Assembly (NCBI RefSeq): GCF_026230175.1
Contig: NZ_CP104208.1
Location: forward strand, 2,294,001 to 2,358,000
Length of the DNA stretch: 64,000 nucleotides
Direction of reading: 5' to 3'
Origin: Desulfovibrio mangrovi
GTDB taxonomy: Bacteria > Desulfobacterota > Desulfovibrionia > Desulfovibrionales > Desulfovibrionaceae
The notes below the pieces were generated by a model, which saw nothing but the letters and a program-made list of their open reading frames with translations, made no database searches and was not told where the DNA came from. Of this stretch, positions 33,637 through 43,494 are shown one piece after another. How positions within the stretch are numbered: the stretch's first letter is position 1; the number at the start of each line of letters is the position of its first letter. The position numbers and the translations under genes are program-made.

Positions 33637-34029
33637 TCAATCGTCGATAAGCGCCAACGCCTTCAACTCCCTGAACAGCTTTTCTTTATCTATGGGCTTT
33701 ACGATGTAGGCAGAGGCCTGCCCCGAATCAAAGGCCCGTACCACGGTCTTGATATCGGCAAGCGCCGTAGTCATGATGACCTTTGCCCGCGGCAGTCCAC
33801 GGCCGTCCTCACGCTCCCGGATGATCTCGAGCGCCTCAAGGCCGTTTTTCACCGGCATCATGATGTCCATGAGAATAAGTCTGTAGGGGCGCTCCTGGCT
33901 ATGAGCCAGTTCAAAGGCTTCAAGCGCCTCACTGCCGTTGACCACAACATCCACCTCGAAAATGGGAGCCAGCATCTTCTCGAGCACAATTCTGCTTATG
34001 AACTCATCTTCCACAACTAGAGCGCGCAT
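33637..34029 (-). CDS. CheY-like response regulator
   Basis: Receiver-only protein (130 aa): acidic pair VVEDEFIS, phospho-acceptor in LILMDIMMPVKNG, Thr/Thr in VIMTTALAD and Lys in YIVKPID. First gene of a four-gene minus-strand unit with HPt-STAS, kinase core and ndh, so it is the likely output of the split CheA. Divergent from the HDOD gene at 34213. Confidence 0.88.
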   Translation of the reverse strand: MRALVVEDEFISRIVLEKMLAPIFEVDVVVNGSEALEAFELAHSQERPYRLILMDIMMPVKNGLEALEIIREREDGRGLPRAKVIMTTALADIKTVVRAFDSGQASAYIVKPIDKEKLFRELKALALIDD

Positions 34030-34212
34030 ATCATCTCCAAGAGGTTATCCGGTAACACCATGGCCCGGCTTCAAAAGGGACTACTTCTGGCGTATCATGT
34101 AGTTACTACACGGCCTCATTTGCAGGAAGTATTTTTTATCCCGCGGCAGTACTTTGAAAAGCAGCCTCCTTCCTGTATCATCAATGAACCTGATTTTTAC
34201 AAGGAGTCTTCT

Positions 34213-35469
34213 GTGGGCACACTGCATATCGACGAACTGCTCCCCGGCATGAAACTGGAAGCCGAAGTGCGAGGCGTGCACAACCGCAAACTCTTTCCTG
34301 CAGGCATTGTGCTTGGTGAACAGCAGATTGCCATAATGAAGGCATGGGGCGTAACGGAGGCCTCTGTTGCCGGAGTGAGCCGCAAGGATATATCGGATCA
34401 GACGCCCAAGATGATCTCACCGGAAATAATGATAAAAGCGACCCAGATTGTGGACGACTCCTTTCAGGGCAAACATGTGGGCAACGCCTTTCTCGAAGAA
34501 TTTCACCGCCTGTGTGTCTTGAGGACAGCAAAACGGATTCAGGACAACACGCTGGCTCCCATGTCGGAAGCACGTCTCAAGGCCCTGCGCGCCCGATGCG
34601 AGATGCCCACTCCAGATGAGGAACAGCATACAGCCGCCTCGCTGGTGAAAAGCGAAGTGACGCTGCTCTCTTTTCCTTCCGTCTACACCCAGATTCTCAA
34701 GGAGTTGCAGTCTCCCGCCTGTTCCGCCCGCCGCATGGGCGAAGTCGTCAGCCGCGACCCCGGCCTCACGGCCAAGATCCTGCGTCTGGTGAACAGTCCC
34801 TTCTACGGGTTTCCTTCGCGGATCGACACCATTGAACGCGCCATCACCATTCTGGGCGTCAATGAGCTCACCACGCTGGCCATAGGCATTTCCGCCACCA
34901 GCACTTTTTCGAACATTCCCTCTTCCGTGCTCAACATGCAGCACTTCTGGGAACACTCCGTTTCCTGCGGCACGCTGGCACGCCTTATTGCCGGAACCAA
35001 ACCCGGCCTCTCAGAAGAGCGTTTCTTTGTGGCCGGGCTGCTGCACGACATTGGCATGCTGCTCATGCTGCGCGCCATGCCGCAGTCATTCTGCAGGGCT
35101 TTGCTGCTCTCAAGGGACAGAAAAATTCCACTGGAACAGGCCGAGCAGGAAGTCTGCGGCTTCGATCACAGCGAGGTCGGAGGCCTGCTGCTGGAGGCAT
35201 GGGGCATTCCCGACAGCCTCACCCACATGGTCCGCCACCATCATGCCCCGCTCAAGAGCCAGCCACTGCTGGACGCCGCCATCATCCAGCTTGGCGACAT
35301 GATCGCACTGGGACTGCGCAGCGATGACTACGGCGCGTTCTATGCTCCGGACATCTCTCCGCAGGTGCTTGAGGCCATCGGCCTGCCACCCAGCTCCCTT
35401 GAACCCATCATCCTACAGCACGGCAGGCAACTGTCCGAAATGATCAGCCTGTTCATCAAAGAATCCTGA
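34213..35469 (+). CDS. HDOD-domain signalling protein
   Basis: Protein of 418 aa from a GTG start with AAGGAG 6 bases upstream (34201-34206); the frame is open from 34060. The N-terminal 60 residues (LHIDELLPGMKLEAEV, LFPAGIVLGEQQI) resemble the DUF3391-like segment found before HD-GYP domains. The HDOD domain at about 145-345 keeps a complete GLLHDIGMLLM and FDHSEVGG/HHHAP set, so a catalytic remnant is possible, though most HDOD proteins are adaptor-like. It is coupled (one base apart) to the sigma-54 activator that follows. Confidence 0.83.
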   Translation: MGTLHIDELLPGMKLEAEVRGVHNRKLFPAGIVLGEQQIAIMKAWGVTEASVAGVSRKDISDQTPKMISPEIMIKATQIVDDSFQGKHVGNAFLEEFHRLCVLRTAKRIQDNTLAPMSEARLKALRARCEMPTPDEEQHTAASLVKSEVTLLSFPSVYTQILKELQSPACSARRMGEVVSRDPGLTAKILRLVNSPFYGFPSRIDTIERAITILGVNELTTLAIGISATSTFSNIPSSVLNMQHFWEHSVSCGTLARLIAGTKPGLSEERFFVAGLLHDIGMLLMLRAMPQSFCRALLLSRDRKIPLEQAEQEVCGFDHSEVGGLLLEAWGIPDSLTHMVRHHHAPLKSQPLLDAAIIQLGDMIALGLRSDDYGAFYAPDISPQVLEAIGLPPSSLEPIILQHGRQLSEMISLFIKES

Positions 35470-35470
35470 G

Positions 35471-37582
35471 ATGCCCGATACCCTCGACGCCACGAACCCC
35501 CTGCCGGCGGATCGCCGTGCCGCCCTGCGCGCTCTTGAGCTGGCCGCCACCCTTGGTCATTTCGGCACCAGCCTTGATGCAGTGGAAAACGAACGGGCCA
35601 TTCTGACTGACACCGCAAAGAAGCTGGAAAGCCTGATGAGTTTTTCCAGCCAGTCCTTCTTCATGGTGGATGAGGAAACCTTCGCCTTCCAACTGGCATG
35701 GGCCTCGGAACCGGAGGCTGGTGACAGAATCGCTGATGAAGTAGCCATTCTCATAGAAGACCGCACGTTCGCATGGGCGCTCGGGCGGAACAAACCCACC
35801 GTGGTTTCCACCTCGCAGGGCGGACAACTGCTGTTGCACCCCCTTACCACCGCAGCAGGCCCCGTGGGCATGTTTGCAGGTCTTGTCGAGGATAATCCGG
35901 CCGACCTTTACGCGGACATCGGCTACTATCTCATCACGGTCATTCTGTTCGCATCTGCCACGCTGCTGGAAAACTTCCGGCTGTTCCAGCACCTTGAGCA
36001 ATCCAACGCCACTCTGGAACAGCAGGTTGCCGAACGCACCAAGGCCCTTACCACCTCAAATGCACAACTCACAGAAGCGCTGGAAGAAAACCAGCGTTAC
36101 CGGCAATATCTTGAAACCGTCTTCTCCTCCATGCTCGACCCTCTGATCACCGTGGACAGGGAACGGAACATCATCAGCCTGAACACCGCTGCCGAGCGAT
36201 TTTTCGGCCAGCAGAGAGAGAACCTGATAGGCATGCCTTTCGGCAAGGCCTTTCCCCATGCTGCCGAGGCCTTCACACAGGTCTTTGCAAGCGCCATACA
36301 TAAGGGCCAGGCAGTGCGTGAATTCCGCACCCAATACCGCACAGAGGGTATGGACAAGGTACTCATCCTGAGCTGTGCCCCGCTTATTCCCCAACCAACC
36401 GGCCAGACGCAGCAAGGAACCGAGACCACGGAAGGCGGCGTCCTGCTCATCCGGGATATCACGCGCATCGTTTCGCTGGAAAAGCAGCTACAGGCACGCC
36501 ACTCATTCAGGAGCATCGTGGGCAAGAGCGAGCGCATGCAAAAGCTCTACACCCTGCTGGAAAGTCTTGCCGAGGTAGACACCACCGTGCTTGTCACAGG
36601 CGAATCCGGCACCGGCAAGGAGCTTATCGCAGAAGCTCTGCATCATAACGGAGCCCGGGCACACGGACCACTTATCAAGGTGAACTGCACGGCCCTTTCG
36701 GAAAGCCTGCTGGAAAGCGAACTCTTCGGCCATGTACGCGGCGCGTTCACAGGTGCAGTAGCTGACAAGGCTGGCCGATTTGAAGCCGCCGAGGGCGGAA
36801 CCATATTTCTTGATGAAATCGGCGATGTTTCCCTGCGCATCCAGATTCTGCTGCTGCGTTTTCTGGAATCAAAGGAATTCGAGCGAGTGGGTGACACCGT
36901 CACCCGCAAGGCGGATGTGCGCATTGTCGCCGCCACAAACGCCAACCTCGTCCAGAAGATTCACGATGGCACGTTCCGGGCCGATCTATACTACCGCCTG
37001 AACGTGATGCACGTGAAACTGCCAGCCCTGCGGGAGAGGCGTGATGACATTCCCCTGCTGGCGAGCCACTTCATCACCCTGTGCAACAAAGAGCTGGGCA
37101 CCCGGATTTCCGGCATATCCGAAGACGCCATGCACTTCTTCATGCGCCACCAATGGCCCGGCAACGTTCGTGAATTCAAACATGTCATCGAGCATGGCTG
37201 CATTCTCGCGCGGCAGGGCCTCATCGGCACGGAACATCTGACCCCCGAGATGCTTGAGCAGCCGCCGCTGCCGGGCATGCCCCATACACCACACCTTCCC
37301 GTGGACGGATTCCCCCACGCGGCCCATCCCGTCATTCCGGCCCATCCCAGAAACCACATGGAGCGCCCCGTACCTGCGGCACAGCCCCCAGTTCCGCAGT
37401 ACGACCGTGCCGGGATGATGGCGCCCCCGGCTCCCCGTCCGGCCTTTCACGACCTCACTCCCGAGGACATCCTTGATGCCATCCGCATCGCCGGAGGCAA
37501 CAAGGCACAGGCCGCCCGTCTGCTGGGCATTGGCCGGGCCACCCTGTATCGCAAGATGCACGAGCTGGGCATGCCGGTTTAA
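35471..37582 (+). CDS. GAF-PAS sigma-54 activator
   Basis: Enhancer-binding protein of 703 aa. GAF-like domain at about 30-180, coiled coil (LEQSNATLEQQVAERTKAL), PAS at about 210-330 (TVDRERNIISLNTAAERFFG), AAA+ at 350-590 with GESGTGKE, GAFTGA and IFLDEIGD intact, a Pro-rich linker and Fis-type HTH (GGNKAQAARLLGIGRATLYRKM). It lacks a receiver, so it senses its signal directly through GAF/PAS. An array of phased GAGACA half-sites and a sigma-54 promoter lie immediately downstream, before the thioredoxin-like gene, its most likely target. Confidence 0.88.
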   Translation: MPDTLDATNPLPADRRAALRALELAATLGHFGTSLDAVENERAILTDTAKKLESLMSFSSQSFFMVDEETFAFQLAWASEPEAGDRIADEVAILIEDRTFAWALGRNKPTVVSTSQGGQLLLHPLTTAAGPVGMFAGLVEDNPADLYADIGYYLITVILFASATLLENFRLFQHLEQSNATLEQQVAERTKALTTSNAQLTEALEENQRYRQYLETVFSSMLDPLITVDRERNIISLNTAAERFFGQQRENLIGMPFGKAFPHAAEAFTQVFASAIHKGQAVREFRTQYRTEGMDKVLILSCAPLIPQPTGQTQQGTETTEGGVLLIRDITRIVSLEKQLQARHSFRSIVGKSERMQKLYTLLESLAEVDTTVLVTGESGTGKELIAEALHHNGARAHGPLIKVNCTALSESLLESELFGHVRGAFTGAVADKAGRFEAAEGGTIFLDEIGDVSLRIQILLLRFLESKEFERVGDTVTRKADVRIVAATNANLVQKIHDGTFRADLYYRLNVMHVKLPALRERRDDIPLLASHFITLCNKELGTRISGISEDAMHFFMRHQWPGNVREFKHVIEHGCILARQGLIGTEHLTPEMLEQPPLPGMPHTPHLPVDGFPHAAHPVIPAHPRNHMERPVPAAQPPVPQYDRAGMMAPPAPRPAFHDLTPEDILDAIRIAGGNKAQAARLLGIGRATLYRKMHELGMPV

Positions 37583-37586
37583 CCAC

Positions 37587-37647
37587 ATGTCTCATGAGAC
37601 ATGCTTTGAGACACTCAAACCTGTCTCACGAGACATCAACGAGACAC
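37587..37647 (+). promoter_or_regulatory. Putative activator-binding (UAS) array
   Basis: Perfect palindrome ATGTCTCATGAGACAT (37587-37602) and TGTCTC-AC-GAGACA (37622-37635), plus single GAGACA half-sites at 37608 and 37641. The four GAGACA elements start at 37596, 37608, 37630 and 37641, spacings of 12, 22 and 11, close to whole helical turns. The array ends 66 bases before a sigma-54 promoter, the usual place for enhancer sites. Confidence 0.75.
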
Positions 37648-37712
37648 ACCAAGACACCCTCTCATAACACAGAATTCTCTCAACTGTTCGTTTTCAATAA
37701 GAAAACAAAATA

Positions 37713-37727
37713 TGGCACCACCTTTGC
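37713..37727 (+). promoter_or_regulatory. Sigma-54 promoter of the thioredoxin-like gene
   Basis: TGGCACC-acct-TTGC matches the consensus except the final base of the -24 box. Expected start of transcription near 37739 leaves a 24-base leader with an AAAGGAC ribosome site before ATG 37763. Confidence 0.82.
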
Positions 37728-37762
37728 CTTAGTCAGGACAGACGACAGCAAAGGACGCAGCC

Positions 37763-38179
37763 ATGATACGGACAGTTACCCCCTCAGAATTCGCCACCCT
37801 GCTCAATGAAGAGCAGCGTCCCGTATTGGCAGGCTGCCTGGAAAACGACCCTTTGCATGCCGATCAGCTGACTACGATTCTGCATATTGAAAAGACATTC
37901 AGGGAACAATTTTCGGTCTGTCTGCTGGATCCGGAGTACTTCTCCGAATTCGCCAGAACCTACGCCATAGCAGGCACCCCGTCGTACCTTCTCTTCTATT
38001 TGGGGGAAGAGAAGACCAGATTCATCGGCTTTGCAGATGCTCTCAACCTTCTGAACATCCTGCTTATCGATGACTACAGCGAACTGGATACGCTGGAACC
38101 GGCCTTCGGCCACAGCAGCGACACGGTCCATCCCGTACCGTGCATGTCCGGACTCTTCCGCAGCTGGAAACGACAGTAA
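37763..38179 (+). CDS. Thioredoxin-fold protein lacking the CxxC motif
   Basis: Protein of 138 aa with thioredoxin-like pattern: RPVLAGCLEND where the redox site should be (only the first Cys, C25, is kept), FSVCLLDPEYFSEFARTYAIAG and the cis-Pro loop GTPSYLLFYLGEEKTRFIG. Such single-Cys members act as chaperone-like or thiol-binding proteins rather than classical oxidoreductases. No signal peptide, so cytoplasmic. It is governed by the sigma-54 promoter and UAS array directly upstream. Confidence 0.72.
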   Translation: MIRTVTPSEFATLLNEEQRPVLAGCLENDPLHADQLTTILHIEKTFREQFSVCLLDPEYFSEFARTYAIAGTPSYLLFYLGEEKTRFIGFADALNLLNILLIDDYSELDTLEPAFGHSSDTVHPVPCMSGLFRSWKRQ

Positions 38180-38313
38180 CCTGCGAAACAGCGTTCCCAT
38201 GGAACGCTGCGGGGGAAAGAGCGGCAATGCGAGCGCGGGGGCGCTCCATCCGCAAACAAGGTCGACGCACGCCACAGACGTTTCGGGACGTTTAGGCGGC
38301 AAGGGATGAAGAG

Positions 38314-38418
38314 ATGAAAGACAATTCCACAGCATCTTGCTGTGGCGCCGGACACGAGGCTGCACACTCTCGCATACGGCCGCTTTTGGGGAAAAGTGGA
38401 AAACCCGCCTTCCGATAA
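38314..38418 (+). CDS. Possible small protein with CC motif
   Basis: 34-codon frame beginning ATG AAA GAC, encoding MKDNSTASCCGAGHEAA then a basic tail. A purine-rich site (AAGGGATGAAGAG) precedes the ATG. Its stop codon sits inside the stem of the terminator at 38401, which is unusual but seen for real short genes. No family recognised; could be chance. Confidence 0.25.
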   Translation: MKDNSTASCCGAGHEAAHSRIRPLLGKSGKPAFR

Positions 38419-38440
38419 TCGGAAGGCGGGTTTGTCTTTT
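38401..38440 (+). terminator. Rho-independent terminator
   Basis: AAACCCGCCTTCCGAT / ATCGGAAGGCGGGTTT near-perfect stem with a minimal loop, then TTTGTCTTTTTCC. It closes the thioredoxin-like transcript. Confidence 0.87.
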
Positions 38441-38529
38441 TCCGGAATAATGGGGAGTTGCAACCAGCTCCACCCAAAGGGCTATTTCCTCTTGGTCAAC
38501 CGCCCCTCATCAAATTCCGCAGTGACCGG

Positions 38530-38563
38530 AAAAAAAATCGGCGCGGAATGCTCCGCGCCGATT
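38530..38563 (-). terminator. Rho-independent terminator of the chemoreceptor gene
   Basis: On the minus strand AATCGGCGCGGA / TCCGCGCCGATT (12 bp, 4-base loop) followed by TTTTTTTT; 26 bases past the chemoreceptor stop. Confidence 0.88.
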
Positions 38564-38588
38564 CTCTTCGTTTTCGTTTCCAGCAGAA

Positions 38589-40724
38589 CTAATAACGTTC
38601 AAACTCACCATCGTCATCGTTCAACGCGAGCTGCACTCCGGCAACCGGCTTTCTGGCCGGAACGGACTGGGCAGCCGCGACACTTCGGGCAGGGGCTGCA
38701 ACAAGTTTCTTCTGCCTTCTGCGCGCGCCGTTCCCGTTTCCATTTCCGTTCACCTTGAAAAAGGCAATGGCCTGCTGCAACTGTTCGGCCTGCGCGGAAA
38801 ACTCCTCAGCAGTGGAAGCAAGCTCTTCAGAAGCGGAGGCGTTCTGCTGGATCACTGAATCAAGCTGGTTTATCGCCGAATTGATCTGGCCTGCCCCCAC
38901 TTCCTGTTCCGAACAGGCGGCGGCAATCTCGCGCACCATGTCCGCGGTCTTCCGGATATCCGGCACAACGGAATTCAGCATGCTTCCTGCCTCTTCAGCC
39001 ACACCGACGCTGGACAACGCCAGCTCGGTTATTTCACCGGCGGCCTCGCGCGAACGTTCCGCAAGCTTGCGCACCTCTGCAGCCACCACGGCAAAGCCCT
39101 TGCCGTGCTCGCCTGCACGGGCAGCCTCAATGGCTGCGTTCAGGGCAAGCAAGTTGGTCTGGCGGGCAATCTCCTCAATGAAGGAGATCTTGTCGGAAAT
39201 CTGATGCATGACCTGCACGGTTCGCTGCAACGCCTCGCTGGAACGCTGGGTTTCATCGGAAGCCTTGGTCGCAAGGACCTCTGTCTGCCGGGCGTTTTCC
39301 GCATTCTGGCGCACGCCGGCCAGCATTTCGGTCATGGAGGCTGAAACCTGCTCCACGGACGACGCCTGCATGGTGGCACCTTCTGACATGCTCTCAGAAG
39401 ACGCGGCCAATTCTTCCGAACCGGCGGCCACCTGCTCCGTGGTGTACTGGATATCCTGCACCACATTAATCAGGCGTTCCACCATGGCCTTCATGGAGGC
39501 ATAAACGCCCCGGGCGTCCTGATGCTCAAAGGCAATGGTCAAATCACCCTGCGATACCGTACCGGCAATGGAGGCCATCTCGTCCGGCTCACCGCCCAGC
39601 GTATTGGTTATGTTACGGGTAAACAGCATGCTGACGGCAACGATAACGACAAGAATGGCCAGCGACAGGATGATAACAAGCCGCACCACCCCGGAAATGG
39701 CGTCATCCATATCCTGCTGGCGGGCAGCTATGGACTTTTCCACGCCGTCCACATAGATGCCCATACCCACAATCCAGTTCCAGTCCTTGACGAGCCGCAC
39801 ATAGGAAAGCTTGGGTTCGGGCTTGTCGGAACCGGCCTTGGGCCAAACGTAATCAACCATGCCCTCGCCCTTGGCCTTGGCCACGTCCACCATTGCGCCG
39901 AAGAAGGCCTTGCCGTTCTTGTCGCGCATATCAAGCATGCCCTTGCCTACAAGGGATTCGGTGGGATGGCTGATCATCACGCCGTCAATATCGTTAATCC
40001 AGAAATAGTTGCCATCACCCAGCCGCATCTTGGCCAGCTGTTTCATAGCTTCGTTTTTCATACCCTCGGTAATGTCTTCAAGCCATGCCCCAGTACCGAT
40101 GATCCAATCCACCCCCGGAATCAGGCGGACGTACGAAATTTTCAGTGTCGGCACCTGCTCGCCCGGCTTGGCCCAGTAATAGGAAACCATGCCTTCTCCG
40201 TTGGCCCGACAAACCTGCACCATATCCTGAAACATCAGGTTACCCTTGGCGTCCTTGTACCCCCCAAGGTCGGCACCGTTCAGGGCGGCGTTCACGGGAT
40301 GCATGATCATCCGCGGACTCATGTCGTTTATCCACAGGTAGTTCCCGCCATCAAAACGAATGGACCGGACAAGAGCCGTTATTTCCTGCTTCAACTGCTC
40401 TGCAGGCAGATGCCCCTTGCTTTTCTGCAGTTCAACGATCTGACTATATGCCGCATCGACGACACGCTTGAGGTCTTCCTTGCGCTCCTTCTTGAGGCCT
40501 TCGATATCCTTGGAGCGCTGCACATAGGAGTCCACAGCCCCCACTGCCATGGAAACATAATCCTTAAGGCGCGACTCTTCCTTTTCCAGAGCCTCGGTAC
40601 GGTACGCCGCGGATTCCTTCTCGCTATATGACAGCATCTGCATGACGCACACCACGCTCAACAACGACACGGTGAGTATCGTCGCGACAATCTGAAACCC
40701 TGTCATTTTAGTACGCAATTTCAT
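38589..40724 (-). CDS. Methyl-accepting chemotaxis protein with two sCache domains
   Basis: Chemoreceptor of 711 aa from ATG 40724 (GGAG site at the proper distance; a second ATG four codons earlier is less likely). TM1 at about 8-30, then two homologous periplasmic Cache_2 units: [20 protein letters not shown] and [22 protein letters not shown], each ending in [15 protein letters not shown] or [17 protein letters not shown]2 near 340-360, HAMP, then the signalling hairpin [21 protein letters not shown] basic, Arg/Ala-rich tail follows without a CheR-docking pentapeptide. Sensor domains of this type commonly bind small carboxylates. Single-gene unit. Confidence 0.92.
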   Translation of the reverse strand: MKLRTKMTGFQIVATILTVSLLSVVCVMQMLSYSEKESAAYRTEALEKEESRLKDYVSMAVGAVDSYVQRSKDIEGLKKERKEDLKRVVDAAYSQIVELQKSKGHLPAEQLKQEITALVRSIRFDGGNYLWINDMSPRMIMHPVNAALNGADLGGYKDAKGNLMFQDMVQVCRANGEGMVSYYWAKPGEQVPTLKISYVRLIPGVDWIIGTGAWLEDITEGMKNEAMKQLAKMRLGDGNYFWINDIDGVMISHPTESLVGKGMLDMRDKNGKAFFGAMVDVAKAKGEGMVDYVWPKAGSDKPEPKLSYVRLVKDWNWIVGMGIYVDGVEKSIAARQQDMDDAISGVVRLVIILSLAILVVIVAVSMLFTRNITNTLGGEPDEMASIAGTVSQGDLTIAFEHQDARGVYASMKAMVERLINVVQDIQYTTEQVAAGSEELAASSESMSEGATMQASSVEQVSASMTEMLAGVRQNAENARQTEVLATKASDETQRSSEALQRTVQVMHQISDKISFIEEIARQTNLLALNAAIEAARAGEHGKGFAVVAAEVRKLAERSREAAGEITELALSSVGVAEEAGSMLNSVVPDIRKTADMVREIAAACSEQEVGAGQINSAINQLDSVIQQNASASEELASTAEEFSAQAEQLQQAIAFFKVNGNGNGNGARRRQKKLVAAPARSVAAAQSVPARKPVAGVQLALNDDDGEFERY

Positions 40725-40904
40725 GACTTTCTCCATATGACACTGAGTGTGATCTATTACTGATAGTTACACCATCCCCGCCCCATCACAAGGGAACAAT
40801 CATTATCATCGTCGCCTACCAAACCAGCAGGCAACCGCACCGCACACCATCAAGGCATTACATCAAAGAACAGGCGTATTCCACAACTTTTGAGCAACAA
40901 ATAC

Positions 40905-40933
40905 AAAAAGCGGCCTGATTATCATCAGGCCGC
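40905..40933 (-). terminator. Rho-independent terminator of acs
   Basis: Minus-strand stem GCGGCCTGAT / ATCAGGCCGC (10 bp), 4-base loop, then TTTTTG; 36 bases after the acs stop. Confidence 0.85.
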
Positions 40934-40968
40934 CCTTTCTTGTAACACTTGTCTTATACGGGATTAAA

Positions 40969-42960
40969 CTATCTTCCGGTAAGGTCCATCTTTCCTTCGA
41001 TAAGATCTGCAATAACCCCCGGATCCGCCAGGGTGGAAGTATCCCCGAAATCGCTGGTGCTGGTGCTGCCGCCGGCAATCTTGCGCAGAATACGCCGCAT
41101 GATTTTGCCGCTTCGGGTCTTGGGCAGACCGTCTGCGAATTGCAGTACTTCCGGCGATGCAATGGGACCGATCTCCTTGCGCACCCAAGTTCTGAGCTCA
41201 GCGCGCAGTTCCTCGGACTCCTCGGCATCCGCGGTCAGCGTCACGTACGCGTAAATGGCCTCGCCCTTGATGGCGTGCGGCATACCTACAACGGCAGCCT
41301 CGGCAACAGCGGGGTGGGAAACCAGCGCGGATTCGATTTCCGCAGTCCCCATGCGGTGACCGGATACGTTGATAACGTCGTCCAGTCGTCCCATGATCCA
41401 GAAGTAGCCGTCGTTGTCCACACGGGCACCGTCGCCGGCCTCGTAGCAGCCGGGGAAGCGCTCGAAGTAGGTACTCTTGTAACGGGCAGGGTCGCCGAAC
41501 ACGCCGCGCAGCATGCCGGGCCAAGGCTTGCGGATCACAAGGTGGCCACCTTCGTTAGGCTCGGCATCCGTGCCGTCGGGACGAACGATGCGGGCATCGA
41601 CGCCGGGCAGCGGACGAGTCGCGGATCCGGGCTTCAGGGTCGTGGCGTAAGGCAGTGCGGAAATCATGATGCCGCCGGTTTCCGTCTGCCACCAGGTATC
41701 AACGATGGGCAGATTTCCGCCGCCCACATTTTCATGGTACCACATCCATGCTTCGGGGTTGATGGGTTCACCCACCGAACCGAGCACGCGCAGGCTGCTC
41801 ATGTCGTGCTTTTGGGTCCATTCAACACCTTCGCGCATCAGAGCACGGATAACGGTGGGAGCGGTATAGAAGATATTCACGCGAAACTTTTCCACCACCT
41901 GCCAGAAACGGTCAGGACCGGGATAGCTGGGCACACCCTCGAACATCAGGGTGGTAGCGCCCAGAGCAAGGGGACCGTAAACAATATAAGAATGACCGGT
42001 GATCCAGCCCACGTCTGCGGTGCACCAGTAAACGTCACTGTCCTTCACGTCGAACACCCACTGGGTGGTGTGTGCGGCATAGGTCAGATAACCGCCGGTG
42101 GTGTGAACTACGCCCTTGGGCTTGCCGGTGGAACCGCTGGTATACAGAATGAAGAGTGAATCTTCAGAGTCCATGGGCTCACAGGGGCAGCTGGCCTTGA
42201 TATCGGGGTCCTTCATCAGGTCATGCCACCACAGGTCGCGACCTTCCTGCCACTCTACGGACGAGTTGGCGCGGTTCACCACAATAACCTTCTGCACACA
42301 GGAGCACTGACGCAGCGCTTCGTCTGCGTTCTTTTTCAGCGGAATGCTGCGACCGGCGCGAATAACGGCATCTGCAGTCACAACAACCTTGGCCTCGCAG
42401 TCCTGAATGCGGTTCTGCAGGCTGACGGCGGAGAAACCGGCAAACACGATGGAATGCACAGCGCCGATGCGCACACAGGCAAGCATGGCAATGGCCAGCT
42501 CAGGAATCATGGGCATGTACAGGGCAACGCGGTCTCCCTTGCGAACGCCTTGCGCCTTCAGCACGTTGGCGAACTTGCATACCTCGTCATACAGCATCTG
42601 GTAGGTGTATACCTTGACGTCCTCATCAGGCTCGCCCTGCCAGATGATGGCAGCCTTGTTGCGACGGCCGTTGGCAATGTGCCTGTCGAGACAGTTGTAG
42701 GAAACGTTCAGCGTGCCGCCCACAAACCACTTGATGGATGGAGTATGCATGTCTGCATCCAACACCTTGGTGAAGGGCGTGAACCAGTCCAGAAGCTCAT
42801 TGGCCCGCTCGGCCCAGAAACCTTCGTTGTCTTCCATGGAACGCTTGTACAGCGCCTCGTATTCTTCCATGGTTTTGACCTGCGCCGTATTCCGTCCTTC
42901 CATCGGCGGCTCGAACAACCGCTTTTCATCCATCATGCTCTCAATGCGTGCCTGACTCAT
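40969..42960 (-). CDS. acs: Acetyl-CoA synthetase (AMP-forming)
   Basis: Converts acetate, ATP and CoA to acetyl-CoA (663 aa, normal length). Motifs: [20 protein letters not shown] (P-loop), [44 protein letters not shown] and the catalytic Lys motif [14 protein letters not shown], the classic target of lysine acetylation. ATG 42960 follows AAGGAG. The divergent neighbour is a fusion of acyl-CoA synthetase and GNAT acetyltransferase resembling Pat, the enzyme that acetylates Acs, so regulation by acetylation is plausible. Confidence 0.95.
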   Translation of the reverse strand: MSQARIESMMDEKRLFEPPMEGRNTAQVKTMEEYEALYKRSMEDNEGFWAERANELLDWFTPFTKVLDADMHTPSIKWFVGGTLNVSYNCLDRHIANGRRNKAAIIWQGEPDEDVKVYTYQMLYDEVCKFANVLKAQGVRKGDRVALYMPMIPELAIAMLACVRIGAVHSIVFAGFSAVSLQNRIQDCEAKVVVTADAVIRAGRSIPLKKNADEALRQCSCVQKVIVVNRANSSVEWQEGRDLWWHDLMKDPDIKASCPCEPMDSEDSLFILYTSGSTGKPKGVVHTTGGYLTYAAHTTQWVFDVKDSDVYWCTADVGWITGHSYIVYGPLALGATTLMFEGVPSYPGPDRFWQVVEKFRVNIFYTAPTVIRALMREGVEWTQKHDMSSLRVLGSVGEPINPEAWMWYHENVGGGNLPIVDTWWQTETGGIMISALPYATTLKPGSATRPLPGVDARIVRPDGTDAEPNEGGHLVIRKPWPGMLRGVFGDPARYKSTYFERFPGCYEAGDGARVDNDGYFWIMGRLDDVINVSGHRMGTAEIESALVSHPAVAEAAVVGMPHAIKGEAIYAYVTLTADAEESEELRAELRTWVRKEIGPIASPEVLQFADGLPKTRSGKIMRRILRKIAGGSTSTSDFGDTSTLADPGVIADLIEGKMDLTGR

Positions 42961-43494
42961 GCTACACTCCTTATCGATTTGGACGGGTCGGTGCCTGAAT
43001 CCACTCTTGGCCCGTGCGTATTAAGCCTGCTTCGTGTACCGCCCCGGCCTGTGCCTTCTTGCTAAAAAGAAACACACTGCGGCCGGATGCCTAGCTTTAT
43101 GTATACATAGCCATACGGTTTCTTTGAAGCCCAATACCATCTCTTTTCGGTGAATGGTCGAATATTCCCGATAAAGGAGCGGAATTCCGGTGAACGGCGT
43201 TTCACTCCCCCCCTGTGCAGACATAGAAAAACAAGTTATTTAAGAATGATATACAACAAAACCATATTCCTCGCTTCTCAAACGCCATTTTACCGTTCAC
43301 CGGCAGGTGGCAGGAGATGACTACCGTTCACCGCTCCGGTGAACAAAAAACGAACAGAGCAAAAATATTGCAACCAAGCGGCATTTCTCTGTCATTTGTA
43401 AATTGACTTTAACGCACATGACGTGAAAATATGAAAACTCCAAAACAGAGCATACCCGCAAACCCGCGCCCGTGGCATCGACAAGGGAGACACC
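42961..43494. promoter_or_regulatory. Divergent acs/ACD-GNAT control region with repeated 11-bp motif
   Basis: 534 bases with no gene. Copies of CCGGTGAACGG or its complement occur at 43187-43197 and 43293-43303 (exact), with near copies at 43147-43157, 43324-43333 and 43336-43344. Five sites in 200 bases point to a DNA-binding regulator of both genes. A weak -35-like TTGACT lies at 43403; its -10 partner is poor. Confidence 0.65.

Larger units (their letters stand above)
38180..38588. other. Intergenic region between thioredoxin-like gene and chemoreceptor
   Basis: 409 bases with a possible 34-codon ORF (listed separately) and two terminators in opposite directions. Nothing else recognised. 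Confidence 0.4.
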
